Shown here in pieces: positions 23,092 to 31,820 of a stretch of DNA of 64,000 nucleotides. The position numbers and the translations under genes were made by a program. Each line of letters starts with the position of its first letter. The first letter of the stretch is position 1. The notes below the pieces were generated by a model. The model was not told the DNA's origin. It did not search any database and saw only the letters and a list, made by a program, of their open reading frames with translations. Origin of the DNA: Clostridia bacterium (GTDB lineage: Bacteria; Bacillota; Clostridia; Lachnospirales; Lachnospiraceae); contig CAJTHL010000002.1 of assembly GCA_910576205.1 (NCBI GenBank), positions 1 to 64,000 of the forward strand, written 5' to 3'.

Positions 23092-24621
23092 TCACGCCTT
23101 GTGGCCTCCGATCTGACGGTTCCGGGTAAGGGTTGTAGCGCCATCCTGGAGATTCATCCCCTTTAAGATGGCGTTTTTGCCAAATTTTTTCTTGATATCC
23201 AGCATGGCAAGCTGCATTTTCCTTTCCCGCTCCAGCATGGCCTCCTCCTGGGCCTGCTGCTCTTTTAAGGCTTCGTAATCCGTAAAAAGGTCAAGCTGCT
23301 GGAAGGTATCCTGTGTATTTATCCGGGCCTCTTCTACCACCCGGTTTGCCGAGAGGCAGACCCGCCGTATGAGGAGATTTTTGTCCACAATCCGCTCATA
23401 CAGACCTAAGACCGCCTCTGTGAGCTGTTTTGACGAGGAGGACGGGCGCGTGAGGTTTACGGTTCCGTGGGCGTGCCGGGGGACACGCCGGCCGTAGCGG
23501 TCCGTGGTGACAGGGCCCTTGTATAGCCTTTTGATCCTGGGGTCTGTGAGATTTTCCAGATCATAGCCGATGGTCAGCACCATCTGGTCTGTCACCAGCC
23601 TCTTATCCACCAGTTCAAGGGCCATAAGATCCGTCATTTCCCGCACAATAAGCTTACTCTTTTCAAAGTCATAGGGGACTGTCAGCACCTGGCCGGAGCA
23701 GAGGCTGTTTGTCTCCGGCTTATAAGCCTTTATATCGGCAATGGTACAAGGCTCCCAGCCCCAGGCGTGATCGATCAGAAGCTGGGCGTTTACCCCAAAG
23801 AGCCGGTAAAGAAGCTCCTCGTTGTGGTAATCCCCAGGCTTTCCCAGGGAACATCTGGCCACATCCCCCATGGTGAAAATGCCGTGCTCTTTTAGTTTCT
23901 TCGCGTAACCCCGGCCAATGCGCCAGAAATCCGTCAAAGGACTGTGGGTCCACAGGAGGCGGCGGTAGCTGTCCTCGTCAAGCTGCGCAATCCGCGTCCC
24001 GTCGCTGTCCGGCGCAACCCGCTTGGCCATAATGTCCAGGGCCACCTTACAGAGGTACAGGTTTGTGCCGATTCCGGCGGTGGCCGTAATGCCTGTGGCT
24101 TCCAGCACTTCCCGTATAAGCTTCTTCGTCAGCTCCCGGGCCGTAAGACCATAGGCCTTCAGATAATGGGTGACGTCCAGAAACACTTCGTCGATAGAAT
24201 ACACGTGAATATCCTCCGGCGCTACAAATTTCAGATAGATCTGGTAAATTTTTGTGCTGTATTCCATGTAGAGGGCCATTCTGGGCGTAGCTGTAATATA
24301 GGAGACGGAAAGCTCTGGGGAAGTTTTCAGCTCTGTGTCATCCCAGGATTCACCGGCAAAGACATGTCCCGGCGCCGCTTTCAGACGCGCGGCATTGACC
24401 TCGCTTACCCGCTGTACCACCTCAAACAGCCTGGCCCGGCCGGAAATGCCATAGGCCTTTAGGGAGGGGGAGACGGCAAGGCAGATAGTCTTTTCCGTGC
24501 GGCTTAAGTCCGCAACAACCAGGTTTGTGGTGAGGGGATTTAAGCCCCGCTCCACGGCTTCCACGGAAGCATAAAAAGACTTTAAGTCGATGGCGGCGTA
24601 GATGTGATTTTCCCCATCCAT
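23092..24621 (-). CDS. Y-family (UmuC/DinB-type) translesion DNA polymerase
   Basis: A 509-residue polymerase starting MDGENHIYAAIDLKSFYASV. Catalytic acidic residues lie in AAIDLKSFYASVE (Asp about 11) and YSIDEVFLDVT (Asp-Glu). The ITATAGIGTNLYLCKVA helix-hairpin-helix palm motif and the little-finger domain follow. It copies past DNA lesions with low fidelity. The start at 24621 follows AAGGGGGG by 8 nt; the longer ORF start does not. The C-terminal tail (about 420-509) is a charged coiled coil without an obvious beta-clamp motif. It heads a three-gene operon under a LexA-type box. Confidence 0.88.
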   Translation of the reverse strand: MDGENHIYAAIDLKSFYASVEAVERGLNPLTTNLVVADLSRTEKTICLAVSPSLKAYGISGRARLFEVVQRVSEVNAARLKAAPGHVFAGESWDDTELKTSPELSVSYITATPRMALYMEYSTKIYQIYLKFVAPEDIHVYSIDEVFLDVTHYLKAYGLTARELTKKLIREVLEATGITATAGIGTNLYLCKVALDIMAKRVAPDSDGTRIAQLDEDSYRRLLWTHSPLTDFWRIGRGYAKKLKEHGIFTMGDVARCSLGKPGDYHNEELLYRLFGVNAQLLIDHAWGWEPCTIADIKAYKPETNSLCSGQVLTVPYDFEKSKLIVREMTDLMALELVDKRLVTDQMVLTIGYDLENLTDPRIKRLYKGPVTTDRYGRRVPRHAHGTVNLTRPSSSSKQLTEAVLGLYERIVDKNLLIRRVCLSANRVVEEARINTQDTFQQLDLFTDYEALKEQQAQEEAMLERERKMQLAMLDIKKKFGKNAILKGMNLQDGATTLTRNRQIGGHKA

Positions 24622-24662
24622 TTGCAGAACCCCCCTTTCTGTCACGGTCTGTTTCTAAAATC

Positions 24663-24691
24663 AGTATAGCAGAATGTATGTTCTTTTTCAA
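24663..24691 (-). promoter_or_regulatory. SOS-controlled promoter of the Y-family polymerase operon
   Basis: Minus-strand TTGAAA (24686-24691), 17 nt, TATACT (24663-24668). The palindrome-like AGAACATACATTCT (24671-24684) fills the spacer and has the GAACA-NN-NATTC form of the boxes at yneA and rarA, so LexA binding would block RNA polymerase. Confidence 0.68.
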
Positions 24692-24692
24692 G

Positions 24693-24745
24693 AAAAAAAT
24701 GACACCGGCCCCAGAATATCAACAACCTGGTGGAGCCGGTGTCAT
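24693..24745 (-). terminator. Intrinsic terminator of pgk-tpiA
   Basis: On the minus strand ATGACACCGGC pairs with GCCGGTGTCAT across a 25-nt loop and is followed by TTTTTTC. It starts 12 nt after the tpiA stop and abuts the polymerase promoter. Confidence 0.85.
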
Positions 24746-24756
24746 ATTAGCAGTGC

Positions 24757-25506
24757 TTATTTATAGTTTACAATCTTTCCGAAGTCCGGCTTCAGCGCGG
24801 CGCCGCCAACCAGGCCGCCGTCTATATCCGGCTGTGCGAAAAGCTCTCCTGCGGTGGACGCGTTTACGGAGCCGCCGTACTGGATGCGGATTGCCTGGGC
24901 AGTAGCCTCGTCGTAGATCTCGGCGATGCAGGCGCGGATGCCTGCGCAGACCTCCTGGGCCTGGGCTGTGGTGGCTGTCTTTCCGGTTCCGATTGCCCAG
25001 ATGGGCTCATAGGCGATTACTGCGGAAGCGGCCTGCTCCGCGGTCACTCCCAGGAAGCCTACCTTTACCTGCTGACGGATGAAATCCATGGTCACACCCT
25101 GCTCTCTCTGGGTCAGGGTCTCGCCGCAGCACATAATGGGGATTAAGCCGTGCGCAAAAGCCTTCAGCATCTTTTTGTTGACCGTCTCGCTGGTTTCTGC
25201 GAAATACTCTCTTCTCTCGGAATGGCCAAGGATCACATATTTCACGCCTACGTCTGTAAGCATATTGGGGGAAATCTCTCCTGTGAAAGCGCCCTTCTCC
25301 TCAAAATACATGTTCTCCGCGCCTACCTGGATGTTGGACCCCTTTGCGGCTTCCATAACCGGGATAATGTCAATGGCGGGCACGCAGAATACCACGTCTA
25401 CCTCATCGTTTGCTACCAGGGGCTTTAAGGTATTTACAAGCTCTACCGCCTCGCTGGGCGTCATATTCATTTTCCAGTTTCCAGCAATAATTTTCTTTCT
25501 TGCCAT
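24757..25506 (-). CDS. tpiA: Triosephosphate isomerase
   Basis: Interconverts dihydroxyacetone phosphate and glyceraldehyde 3-phosphate. The 249-residue protein begins [14 protein letters not shown] and has the catalytic His in [11 protein letters not shown] (about 95) and the catalytic Glu loop [14 protein letters not shown] (about 165). The start at 25506 follows GGAGAG; a longer frame start is in the pgk end. It lies 13 nt after pgk. Confidence 0.95.
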   Translation of the reverse strand: MARKKIIAGNWKMNMTPSEAVELVNTLKPLVANDEVDVVFCVPAIDIIPVMEAAKGSNIQVGAENMYFEEKGAFTGEISPNMLTDVGVKYVILGHSERREYFAETSETVNKKMLKAFAHGLIPIMCCGETLTQREQGVTMDFIRQQVKVGFLGVTAEQAASAVIAYEPIWAIGTGKTATTAQAQEVCAGIRACIAEIYDEATAQAIRIQYGGSVNASTAGELFAQPDIDGGLVGGAALKPDFGKIVNYK

Positions 25507-25519
25507 GATCTTCTCTCCT

Positions 25520-26725
25520 TTATTTATCGTTTGCAGCCACAACGCCAGGCAGATCCTTGCCCTCCAGGAACTCCAGGGAAGCGCCGCCGCCTGTGGAAAT
25601 GTGGCTCATCTTGTCGCCAAAGCCAAGCTGGTTTACAGCCGCAGCGGAGTCTCCGCCGCCGATAATGGTGGTGGCGTCCGTGTCAGCCAGGGATTTTGCA
25701 ACGGCAATGGTTCCCTTTGCCAGGATGGGATTCTCAAATACACCCATAGGACCGTTCCACACAACGGTCTTTGCGGATTTCACTGCCTCTGCATAGAGGG
25801 CGGCTGTCTTTGTGCCGATATCCAGGCCCATCTTGTTGGCGGGAATGGCATCGGAGGGAACAACGCTTACGGAAATCTCCGCGTCGATGGGATTTGGGAA
25901 GGCGTCCGCAATAGTTGTGTCCACCGGGAGCAGAAGCTTTTTGCCAAGCTTCTCAGCCTTTGCCATCATTTCCTTACAATAATCAATCTTCTCGTCGTCC
26001 ACCAGGGAGGTGCCGACCTCATAGCCCTTTGCTTTCAAGAAGGTGTAGGCCATGCCGCCGCCGATAATCAGCGTATCGCACTTCTCCAGGAGATTGGAGA
26101 TTACGTTCAGCTTGTCAGCTACCTTCGCGCCGCCTAAGATTGCCACGAAAGGACGCTCCGGGCTGTTCACGGCGTTGCCGAGGAAATCGATCTCTTTCTG
26201 CATCAGATAACCTACGGCCGCTTCTGCTGCCAGTTCCGCCACGCCTACGTTGGAGCAGTGGGCTCTGTGGGCGGTTCCGAAGGCATCGTTTACAAATACG
26301 TCGCACAGGGAAGCCAGGTCCTTGCTGAAGGCCTCTCCGTTCTTGGTCTCCTCCCCACGGTAACGGGTATTCTCCAGGAGAATGACCTCGCCGTCCTTCA
26401 TAGCTTCCACGGCTGCCTTTGCGTTGGGGCCAACCACCTCCGGGTCAGCGGCAAATTTTACTTCCTGTCCCAGAAGCTCAGACAGACGCTTTGCCACCGG
26501 AGCCAGGGAAAGCTCGGGTTTGGGCTCTCCCTTGGGTTTGCCAAGATGGGAACAAAGAATTACTTTTCCGCCGTCAGCGACAAGCTTCTTAATGGTAGGC
26601 AGAGCCGCCGTCAGACGGTTCTCGTCCGTGATCTGTCCCTCTTTGAGAGGCACGTTGAAATCGCATCTGCAAAGAACTCTTTTACCCTTAACCTGGATAT
26701 CATCTACGGATTTCTTATTTAACAT
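25520..26725 (-). CDS. pgk: Phosphoglycerate kinase
   Basis: Transfers phosphate from 1,3-bisphosphoglycerate to ADP. The 401-residue protein starts [20 protein letters not shown] and shows [19 protein letters not shown], the [13 protein letters not shown] segment and the C-terminal nucleotide loop [19 protein letters not shown] lies 8 nt before the ATG at 26725. It forms a unit with tpiA; a terminator separates it from gap, though read-through is likely. Confidence 0.95.
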   Translation of the reverse strand: MLNKKSVDDIQVKGKRVLCRCDFNVPLKEGQITDENRLTAALPTIKKLVADGGKVILCSHLGKPKGEPKPELSLAPVAKRLSELLGQEVKFAADPEVVGPNAKAAVEAMKDGEVILLENTRYRGEETKNGEAFSKDLASLCDVFVNDAFGTAHRAHCSNVGVAELAAEAAVGYLMQKEIDFLGNAVNSPERPFVAILGGAKVADKLNVISNLLEKCDTLIIGGGMAYTFLKAKGYEVGTSLVDDEKIDYCKEMMAKAEKLGKKLLLPVDTTIADAFPNPIDAEISVSVVPSDAIPANKMGLDIGTKTAALYAEAVKSAKTVVWNGPMGVFENPILAKGTIAVAKSLADTDATTIIGGGDSAAAVNQLGFGDKMSHISTGGGASLEFLEGKDLPGVVAANDK

Positions 26726-26822
26726 ACATTTTACTCCTTCATCTGCTTTTATAATGCCGGGAAATGGGGAGCCAGCCCTTTTCCTTACGGCCACGTTACG
26801 CCCGTTTTTGCCTTATCCGGCC

Positions 26823-26855
26823 AAAAAACAAGGCCCGGCCCTAAGAGCCGGACCC
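26823..26855 (-). terminator. Intrinsic terminator after gap
   Basis: On the minus strand GGTCCGGC-TCTTAGG-GCCGGGCC is followed by TTGTTTTTT. It lies about 80 nt after the gap stop and would let gap be expressed at a higher level than pgk-tpiA. Confidence 0.75.
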
Positions 26856-26934
26856 ATGTTTTGAGTCGTAAATTATGACAGCGCAGGCTGTCCACCCTAA
26901 AGGGTTACGGTAAAAGCTACCGGATAACCATGGG

Positions 26935-27963
26935 TTATGCTAACTCAGCAAAGTATTTGATGGTACGGACCATCTGGGAAACGTAGGAATTCTCGTTGTC
27001 ATACCAGGAAACAACCTCTACCTGGGCCTTGCCGCCCTCCAGCGGGGAAACCATGGTCTGGGTTGCGTCAAACAGAGAACCATAACGCATACCTACAACG
27101 TCGCTGGACACGATCTCATCCTCGGTGTAGCCGAAGGACTCGGTAGCAGCAGCCTTCATGGCGGCGTTGATCTCAGCCTTTACTGCGTTTACATCGGTAA
27201 CTTCCTTATTGATAACTGCAAATAACAGTGTGGTGGAACCTGTGGGGGTCGGTACACGCTGTGCAGCGCCGATAAGCTTGCCGTTCAGCTCCGGAATAAC
27301 CAGACCGATAGCCTTTGCAGCGCCAGTGCTGTTGGGAACGATGTTGATAGCGCCTGCACGGCTTCTTCTCAGATCGCCTTTTCTCTGAGGTCCGTCCAGA
27401 ATCATCTGATCGCCGGTGTATGCATGGATGGTACACATAATACCGGAATCGATGGCAGCGTAATCGTTCAGAGCTTTTGCCATGGGAGCCAGGCAGTTTG
27501 TGGTACAGGAAGCTGCGGAAATAACCGTATCCTCTTTCTTCAGTGTCTGATGGTTTACATTGTAAACGATGGTGGGCAGATCGTTTCCAGCCGGAGCGGA
27601 AATAACCACCTTCTTTGCGCCAGCGGTGATATGTGCGGAAGCTTTATCCTTGGAGGTATAGAAGCCTGTACACTCTAATACAACGTCTACGCCGATCTCT
27701 CCCCAGGGAAGCTCTGCAGCGTTAGCCTTTGCGTAAATCTTGATCTCTTTGCCGTTTACAATGATGGAATCCTCGGTTGCGGAAACGGCGTCTGCAAACT
27801 CATATTTTCCCTGTGAAGAGTCATATTTCAACAGGTGAGCCAGCATTTTGGGGCTTGTCAGATCGTTGATGGCTACTACTTCATAGCCGTCTGCTCCAAA
27901 CATCTGACGGAATGCAAGACGTCCAATACGTCCAAAACCATTGATCGCTACTTTTACTGCCAT
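26935..27963 (-). CDS. gap: Glyceraldehyde-3-phosphate dehydrogenase, type I
   Basis: A 342-residue NAD-dependent glycolytic enzyme. N-terminal [18 protein letters not shown] binds [20 protein letters not shown] holds the catalytic Cys (about 154) and the His is in [14 protein letters not shown]. The C-terminal [15 protein letters not shown] is standard. AGGAGG lies 9-10 nt before the ATG. It is the first gene of the glycolytic cluster, with a strong promoter. Confidence 0.96.
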   Translation of the reverse strand: MAVKVAINGFGRIGRLAFRQMFGADGYEVVAINDLTSPKMLAHLLKYDSSQGKYEFADAVSATEDSIIVNGKEIKIYAKANAAELPWGEIGVDVVLECTGFYTSKDKASAHITAGAKKVVISAPAGNDLPTIVYNVNHQTLKKEDTVISAASCTTNCLAPMAKALNDYAAIDSGIMCTIHAYTGDQMILDGPQRKGDLRRSRAGAINIVPNSTGAAKAIGLVIPELNGKLIGAAQRVPTPTGSTTLLFAVINKEVTDVNAVKAEINAAMKAAATESFGYTEDEIVSSDVVGMRYGSLFDATQTMVSPLEGGKAQVEVVSWYDNENSYVSQMVRTIKYFAELA

Positions 27964-28054
27964 AATAGAATTCCTCCTAAATGATAATAAGATAGATGAT
28001 GTTGGCTGTAGTCTTCCCAGATATTGTGAAAGAAATCACAGCTTTTCTTTTCCT

Positions 28055-28083
28055 ATTGTACTCAATCCGATACAAAATTTCAA
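28055..28083 (-). promoter_or_regulatory. Promoter of gap
   Basis: Minus-strand TTGAAA (28078-28083), 17 nt, TACAAT (28055-28060), giving a leader of about 85 nt. The gap between gap and hisJ (27964-28231) holds this promoter and AT-rich sequence; I see no further gene in it. Confidence 0.7.
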
Positions 28084-28231
28084 GAGGTTATTTACATTTT
28101 TGTTATATCCTTGAAATTCATTGCCAGATTTTTCTTGCTATTGTGTATTTTTTCCTTTATCATGTTTTTGTTGTGATTTTTTCGAAGAAATTTTTCCTGT
28201 CATTTCAGGAAAAGAGGAAAGGAGCCTTTGT

Positions 28232-29032
28232 ATGCAGGCAGATTTTCATGTACACTCCGTCTTTTCCGGGGACTGCGACGCCCCCATGGAGGCCCAGATC
28301 CAAAGGGCCCTTAGGAATCGTCTGGACGCGCTTTGTTTTACCGATCATCTGGACGCGGATTATCCTTATACGGATGTGGACTTTACCCTGGATACCTCTA
28401 AGTATCTGAACGCCTTGTCCGGCCTTCAGAAAACCTATGAGGGGCATATCCGCATTTACCGGGGAGTGGAGCTGGGGCTTTTGCCCCATTTGGGAAATTA
28501 TTACAGGGAATATTGTGAAAAATATCCCTTTGACTTTGTTATCGGTTCCACCCATCTGACCCAGGGGCAGGATCCTTATTACCCCGCCTTCTGGGAGAAC
28601 CGGGCTTCCCGCGCCTGTCTGGAGGCGTTTTTTAAGGATACCCTGGAAAATATCAGAGCCTGCGGCTGTTTTGACGTCTATGGGCACCTGGATTATATAA
28701 ACCGGTATATCCCTTCCGGAGAGCCGGAATTTTCTTATTCTGATTACACCGATCTCATCGACGAATGTCTCCGCCTGCTTATTTCCACGGGCAAGGGCCT
28801 GGAAGTCAATACCGGAGGCTACAAGGCGGGGCTTTTATCCCCCAACCCATGTCCGGATATTCTCCGGCGTTACCGGGAGCTTGGGGGAGAGATAATAACT
28901 ACCGGGTCGGACGCCCATTTTGCGGAGTATGTAGGGTACTGCTTTGACCGGGTTTACGGGCTTTTAGAGGAATGCGGATTCCGATATGTGGCTGTGTTTG
29001 AGGGGCGTAAGGCGGAATTTGTACGCTTATAA
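28232..29032 (+). CDS. hisJ: Histidinol-phosphatase (PHP family)
   Basis: A 266-residue PHP-domain phosphatase. Metal-binding motifs are DFHVHSVFSGD (residues 4-14), FTDHLD, a conserved Glu in RGVELGL, GSTHLT and the C-terminal GSDAHF. In HisJ this hydrolyses histidinol phosphate in histidine synthesis. The start at 28232 follows AGGAAAGGAG by 9 nt; the longer frame start gives an unlikely Phe/Cys-rich N-terminus. It stands alone on the plus strand, without other his genes. A related PHP phosphoesterase cannot be excluded. Confidence 0.8.
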   Translation: MQADFHVHSVFSGDCDAPMEAQIQRALRNRLDALCFTDHLDADYPYTDVDFTLDTSKYLNALSGLQKTYEGHIRIYRGVELGLLPHLGNYYREYCEKYPFDFVIGSTHLTQGQDPYYPAFWENRASRACLEAFFKDTLENIRACGCFDVYGHLDYINRYIPSGEPEFSYSDYTDLIDECLRLLISTGKGLEVNTGGYKAGLLSPNPCPDILRRYRELGGEIITTGSDAHFAEYVGYCFDRVYGLLEECGFRYVAVFEGRKAEFVRL

Positions 29033-29048
29033 TTATAGAAACAAATTT

Positions 29049-30182
29049 CTAAACCTCTCCCTCTTCAGGAGCCTCCAGATACTTAAGAATCCCCGCCGCG
29101 ATGCCTTCGGCCAGCTTCTTCTGGTAAGCCTCATCCTGCAAAAGCCTTCGCTCTTCCTGGTCGCTTAGGAACCCTGTCTCTACCAGGACCGCCGGCATAT
29201 CCGTATCTGTGATAACCACAAAATTATCGGCCCGGGCGCCCCGGTCCGTGGCCCCGGTCTTTTCTATAATCTGCGCCTGAACTGCCTCTGCCAGAGGCCG
29301 GCTGCCTGCCTCCTTGCCGGGATCATAGTAGGTCTCCACCCCGTCCGCCTGACCGGATTCCACAAAGTTGCAGTGAATGCTGACAAATACCTCCGGCTTC
29401 TTGTCGTTTGCAGATGCCACCCGCTCATACTTGTCAATAAAGGTATCTTTACTACGGGTCAGAAGCACCCGGTAACCGGCGTCCTCCAGGATATCTTCCA
29501 CCTTTAGGGTGATTTCCAGGGTCAGATCCTTTTCCAGGACATCTTCATAGCTGGTTCCCTGGTCCCGGCCTCCGTGGCCGGCGTCCAGCATCACAGTCCC
29601 TTTCCCTTTATCCCAGGGCAGGGAAACAGGAAAATTAAAATTACCCGCACTGGCCGAAGCATCGCTAAAGGGGCCTGGCCGGAAAAGGGTAAAAAGAATG
29701 AAAAGAATAAGGATGGCAGGCACAGCAAAAACCAGCCGCCTCAGTACCTGGCGTCCTTTATTGTTCTGGTCTTTTTTCCTTCTTTCCCAGGCAGGCATAT
29801 CCCCGGAAATTTTTTTGTTCTTCCGGGCGGGCGTATTCCGGTAACGCCTCTCTCCCTGGGAGATGGGCTTATTAGCACCGGAATTCCCCTGGGACCTTTG
29901 CCGCATGGAAGCGGCTTTTACCTTAAGCCCCCTGGCCCCGGAAGCCATATCCGGCCCCTGGTAGTCCTTACCTGTCTGCCCGTTCCGGGACGTCCTGGTT
30001 CTGGGAGCCCGCTCCCCCTGCCGCACGTATCCCTCCAGGGTTTGTCCGTCCCGGCGGGCCCGGCTTCCCGTGCCTTCCCCTGTCTGGAATATCTGTTCTC
30101 CTTTTGGTCCTCTCTCCCCGGTTCTGGCGCGTTTTTCCTGGAGACGACGACTCCTGTAACGTGGTCTTTCTTTTCCTTCCAT
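29049..30182 (-). CDS. N-acetylmuramoyl-L-alanine amidase (Amidase_3) with long basic N-terminus
   Basis: A 377-residue cell-wall hydrolase. Residues 1-135 are highly charged, full of Arg, Gly and Gln, and probably cytoplasmic and disordered. A membrane helix follows (about 146-165), then an extracellular Amidase_3 domain with zinc ligands in MLDAGHGGRDQG (His), a Glu in LEKDLTLEITL, and SIHCN (His), plus the catalytic Glu in LVETGFLS. It cleaves the amide bond between muramic acid and the stem peptide. The long basic tail is unusual. It could interact with nucleic acid or acidic membrane lipids, but that is speculation. Confidence 0.85.
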   Translation of the reverse strand: MEGKERPRYRSRRLQEKRARTGERGPKGEQIFQTGEGTGSRARRDGQTLEGYVRQGERAPRTRTSRNGQTGKDYQGPDMASGARGLKVKAASMRQRSQGNSGANKPISQGERRYRNTPARKNKKISGDMPAWERRKKDQNNKGRQVLRRLVFAVPAILILFILFTLFRPGPFSDASASAGNFNFPVSLPWDKGKGTVMLDAGHGGRDQGTSYEDVLEKDLTLEITLKVEDILEDAGYRVLLTRSKDTFIDKYERVASANDKKPEVFVSIHCNFVESGQADGVETYYDPGKEAGSRPLAEAVQAQIIEKTGATDRGARADNFVVITDTDMPAVLVETGFLSDQEERRLLQDEAYQKKLAEGIAAGILKYLEAPEEGEV

Positions 30183-30267
30183 AAAATCCCCTCATACCAT
30201 AAGTAACGTATGAACCTATTTTACATGAAAAAGAACATCAATTTCTTATCATTTTCTTATACTTTTC

Positions 30268-31818
30268 TTAATACCAGACGCCGTAGAGATCATCCTGATA
30301 CTGTTTCTTATACCCCCACTCTTTTAATAGCTCCTGATATTCCGTATTGTCGTTTCTCACAATATAGGCAGCATTTTCCCGGTACTGTAGTCCCAGGTAA
30401 AAATGGATATTGCGGAAAGTCTGATTTCCTTCCCGCATACTGTCAGCCACTTCCTGGGGCGGAATCCGGGTGCTGTAAAGGAAATAGGCCATAGGTGGAT
30501 CCGTGTAGACCTGCTTTCCGTCGAAATGTTCCAGATTTGCGGCCCAGGCCTGTGCATAGGGTTCCTGGAAATACCAGCCTTTTGCATAGGAGGCATTGCC
30601 GCTTCCGGAAAAATAAAAGACGGCAAAGGCAAGGGCGCCTGCCACGTATAGCCCGGCAATGGATAAACCGGTCCATTTTTTTGCCAGAGCATTTCGAATA
30701 CTTCCCAGAAGTGTCTGGATTCCCTGCCAGATACAGCAGACCAGGATAAAAAACATGGCATTAAGCTTATATGTAAAAATCTCATCAATGGTGCAGGCAA
30801 TCAGCAACTGGGCTCCAAGGAAAAAAAGCAGAAGCACCCGGCCGTCCATCCTCTTTTCTTTTCTCTGTTTCAGACAGGACCGGATCATGGAGAAAAGACC
30901 TGTAAAAACCAGAGGCACCGACCAGGGGAACAGGGTTCCGAAAACAGGAAAGGAGCTGCAATATTCCCCGTCATGCCAGAACAGGGATAAAAAGAGAGCC
31001 TTCAGCCGCGCAGGGGTAAAATAAAAGCCAAACTCTCCCACCCGGTACAGAAACATCCTTGGAATGGTCACAGGGCCAAGATGAATGCTTTCCCAGCCAA
31101 ACTGATTGACAGCGATCATAAGCATCAAAGGAATGGCCAGAATTCCTAAGGGAATGCCAAAAGCAAGAACCCGTTTCCAGTTCAGCAGCTTCAGCCGCCA
31201 AAGATAAACGCCGGCCGCCAGCAAAAACAGAGGGAGAATCAGATAACTCAGCACATAGGTATACAGACAGAGGCCAAAGCAGAAGCCAGCTGCCCCATAC
31301 CACACAGAACGTCCTGTTTCCACTGCCTTAAGCGTCAGATAAACAGCCAGGGTAGACAGGCCCAGAAACAGGTTGCAGTCCAGTCCCAGGCGGGATGCCA
31401 TAACAAAATATGGGCAGACCGTCAACAGGAAAGCGCCAGAGAAACCCGCCCGTTTTCCCCAGAGCCGGGTAAGGATCCCGCTGCCGGCGCCTATGGTTAG
31501 AAGCCCTGCCATCACCGAGGGAAAGCGGATCAGCCATACATTGACGCCGCCGGTGATTTTTACCAGAATCATGCAGAGGTAGGCGTAAAGAGCACTCTGT
31601 CCGCTTCCATAATTCAGCATATAGACTGGATAAGACATGCACCACCGGTCAATGCCCTCCTTTGCCAGCCAGTAGGAATCATAAGCCATGCCTACTTCGT
31701 CAATATGAATGCCGTAGGGAACACTGTCCAGCCATAGAAACCGCAAAACTACAGCCAGCAGGAAGATTCCCCCCCATAGCAGATATCCGGATCGTTTCTC
31801 TTTATCTGATAAACCCAT
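30268..31818 (-). CDS. Polytopic glycosyltransferase-like membrane protein (PMT/ArnT type)
   Basis: A 516-residue protein with about 11-12 membrane helices. After the first helix comes YGIHIDEVGMAYDSYWLAKEG, carrying the acidic (D-E) motif of GT39/PMT_2-type enzymes that use lipid-linked sugars. It starts 3 nt after the 758-residue membrane protein gene, so the pair is one operon. They probably act on cell-surface glycans or glycolipids; the acceptor and donor cannot be read from the sequence. Confidence 0.7.
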   Translation of the reverse strand: MGLSDKEKRSGYLLWGGIFLLAVVLRFLWLDSVPYGIHIDEVGMAYDSYWLAKEGIDRWCMSYPVYMLNYGSGQSALYAYLCMILVKITGGVNVWLIRFPSVMAGLLTIGAGSGILTRLWGKRAGFSGAFLLTVCPYFVMASRLGLDCNLFLGLSTLAVYLTLKAVETGRSVWYGAAGFCFGLCLYTYVLSYLILPLFLLAAGVYLWRLKLLNWKRVLAFGIPLGILAIPLMLMIAVNQFGWESIHLGPVTIPRMFLYRVGEFGFYFTPARLKALFLSLFWHDGEYCSSFPVFGTLFPWSVPLVFTGLFSMIRSCLKQRKEKRMDGRVLLLFFLGAQLLIACTIDEIFTYKLNAMFFILVCCIWQGIQTLLGSIRNALAKKWTGLSIAGLYVAGALAFAVFYFSGSGNASYAKGWYFQEPYAQAWAANLEHFDGKQVYTDPPMAYFLYSTRIPPQEVADSMREGNQTFRNIHFYLGLQYRENAAYIVRNDNTEYQELLKEWGYKKQYQDDLYGVWY

Positions 31819-31820
31819 AA

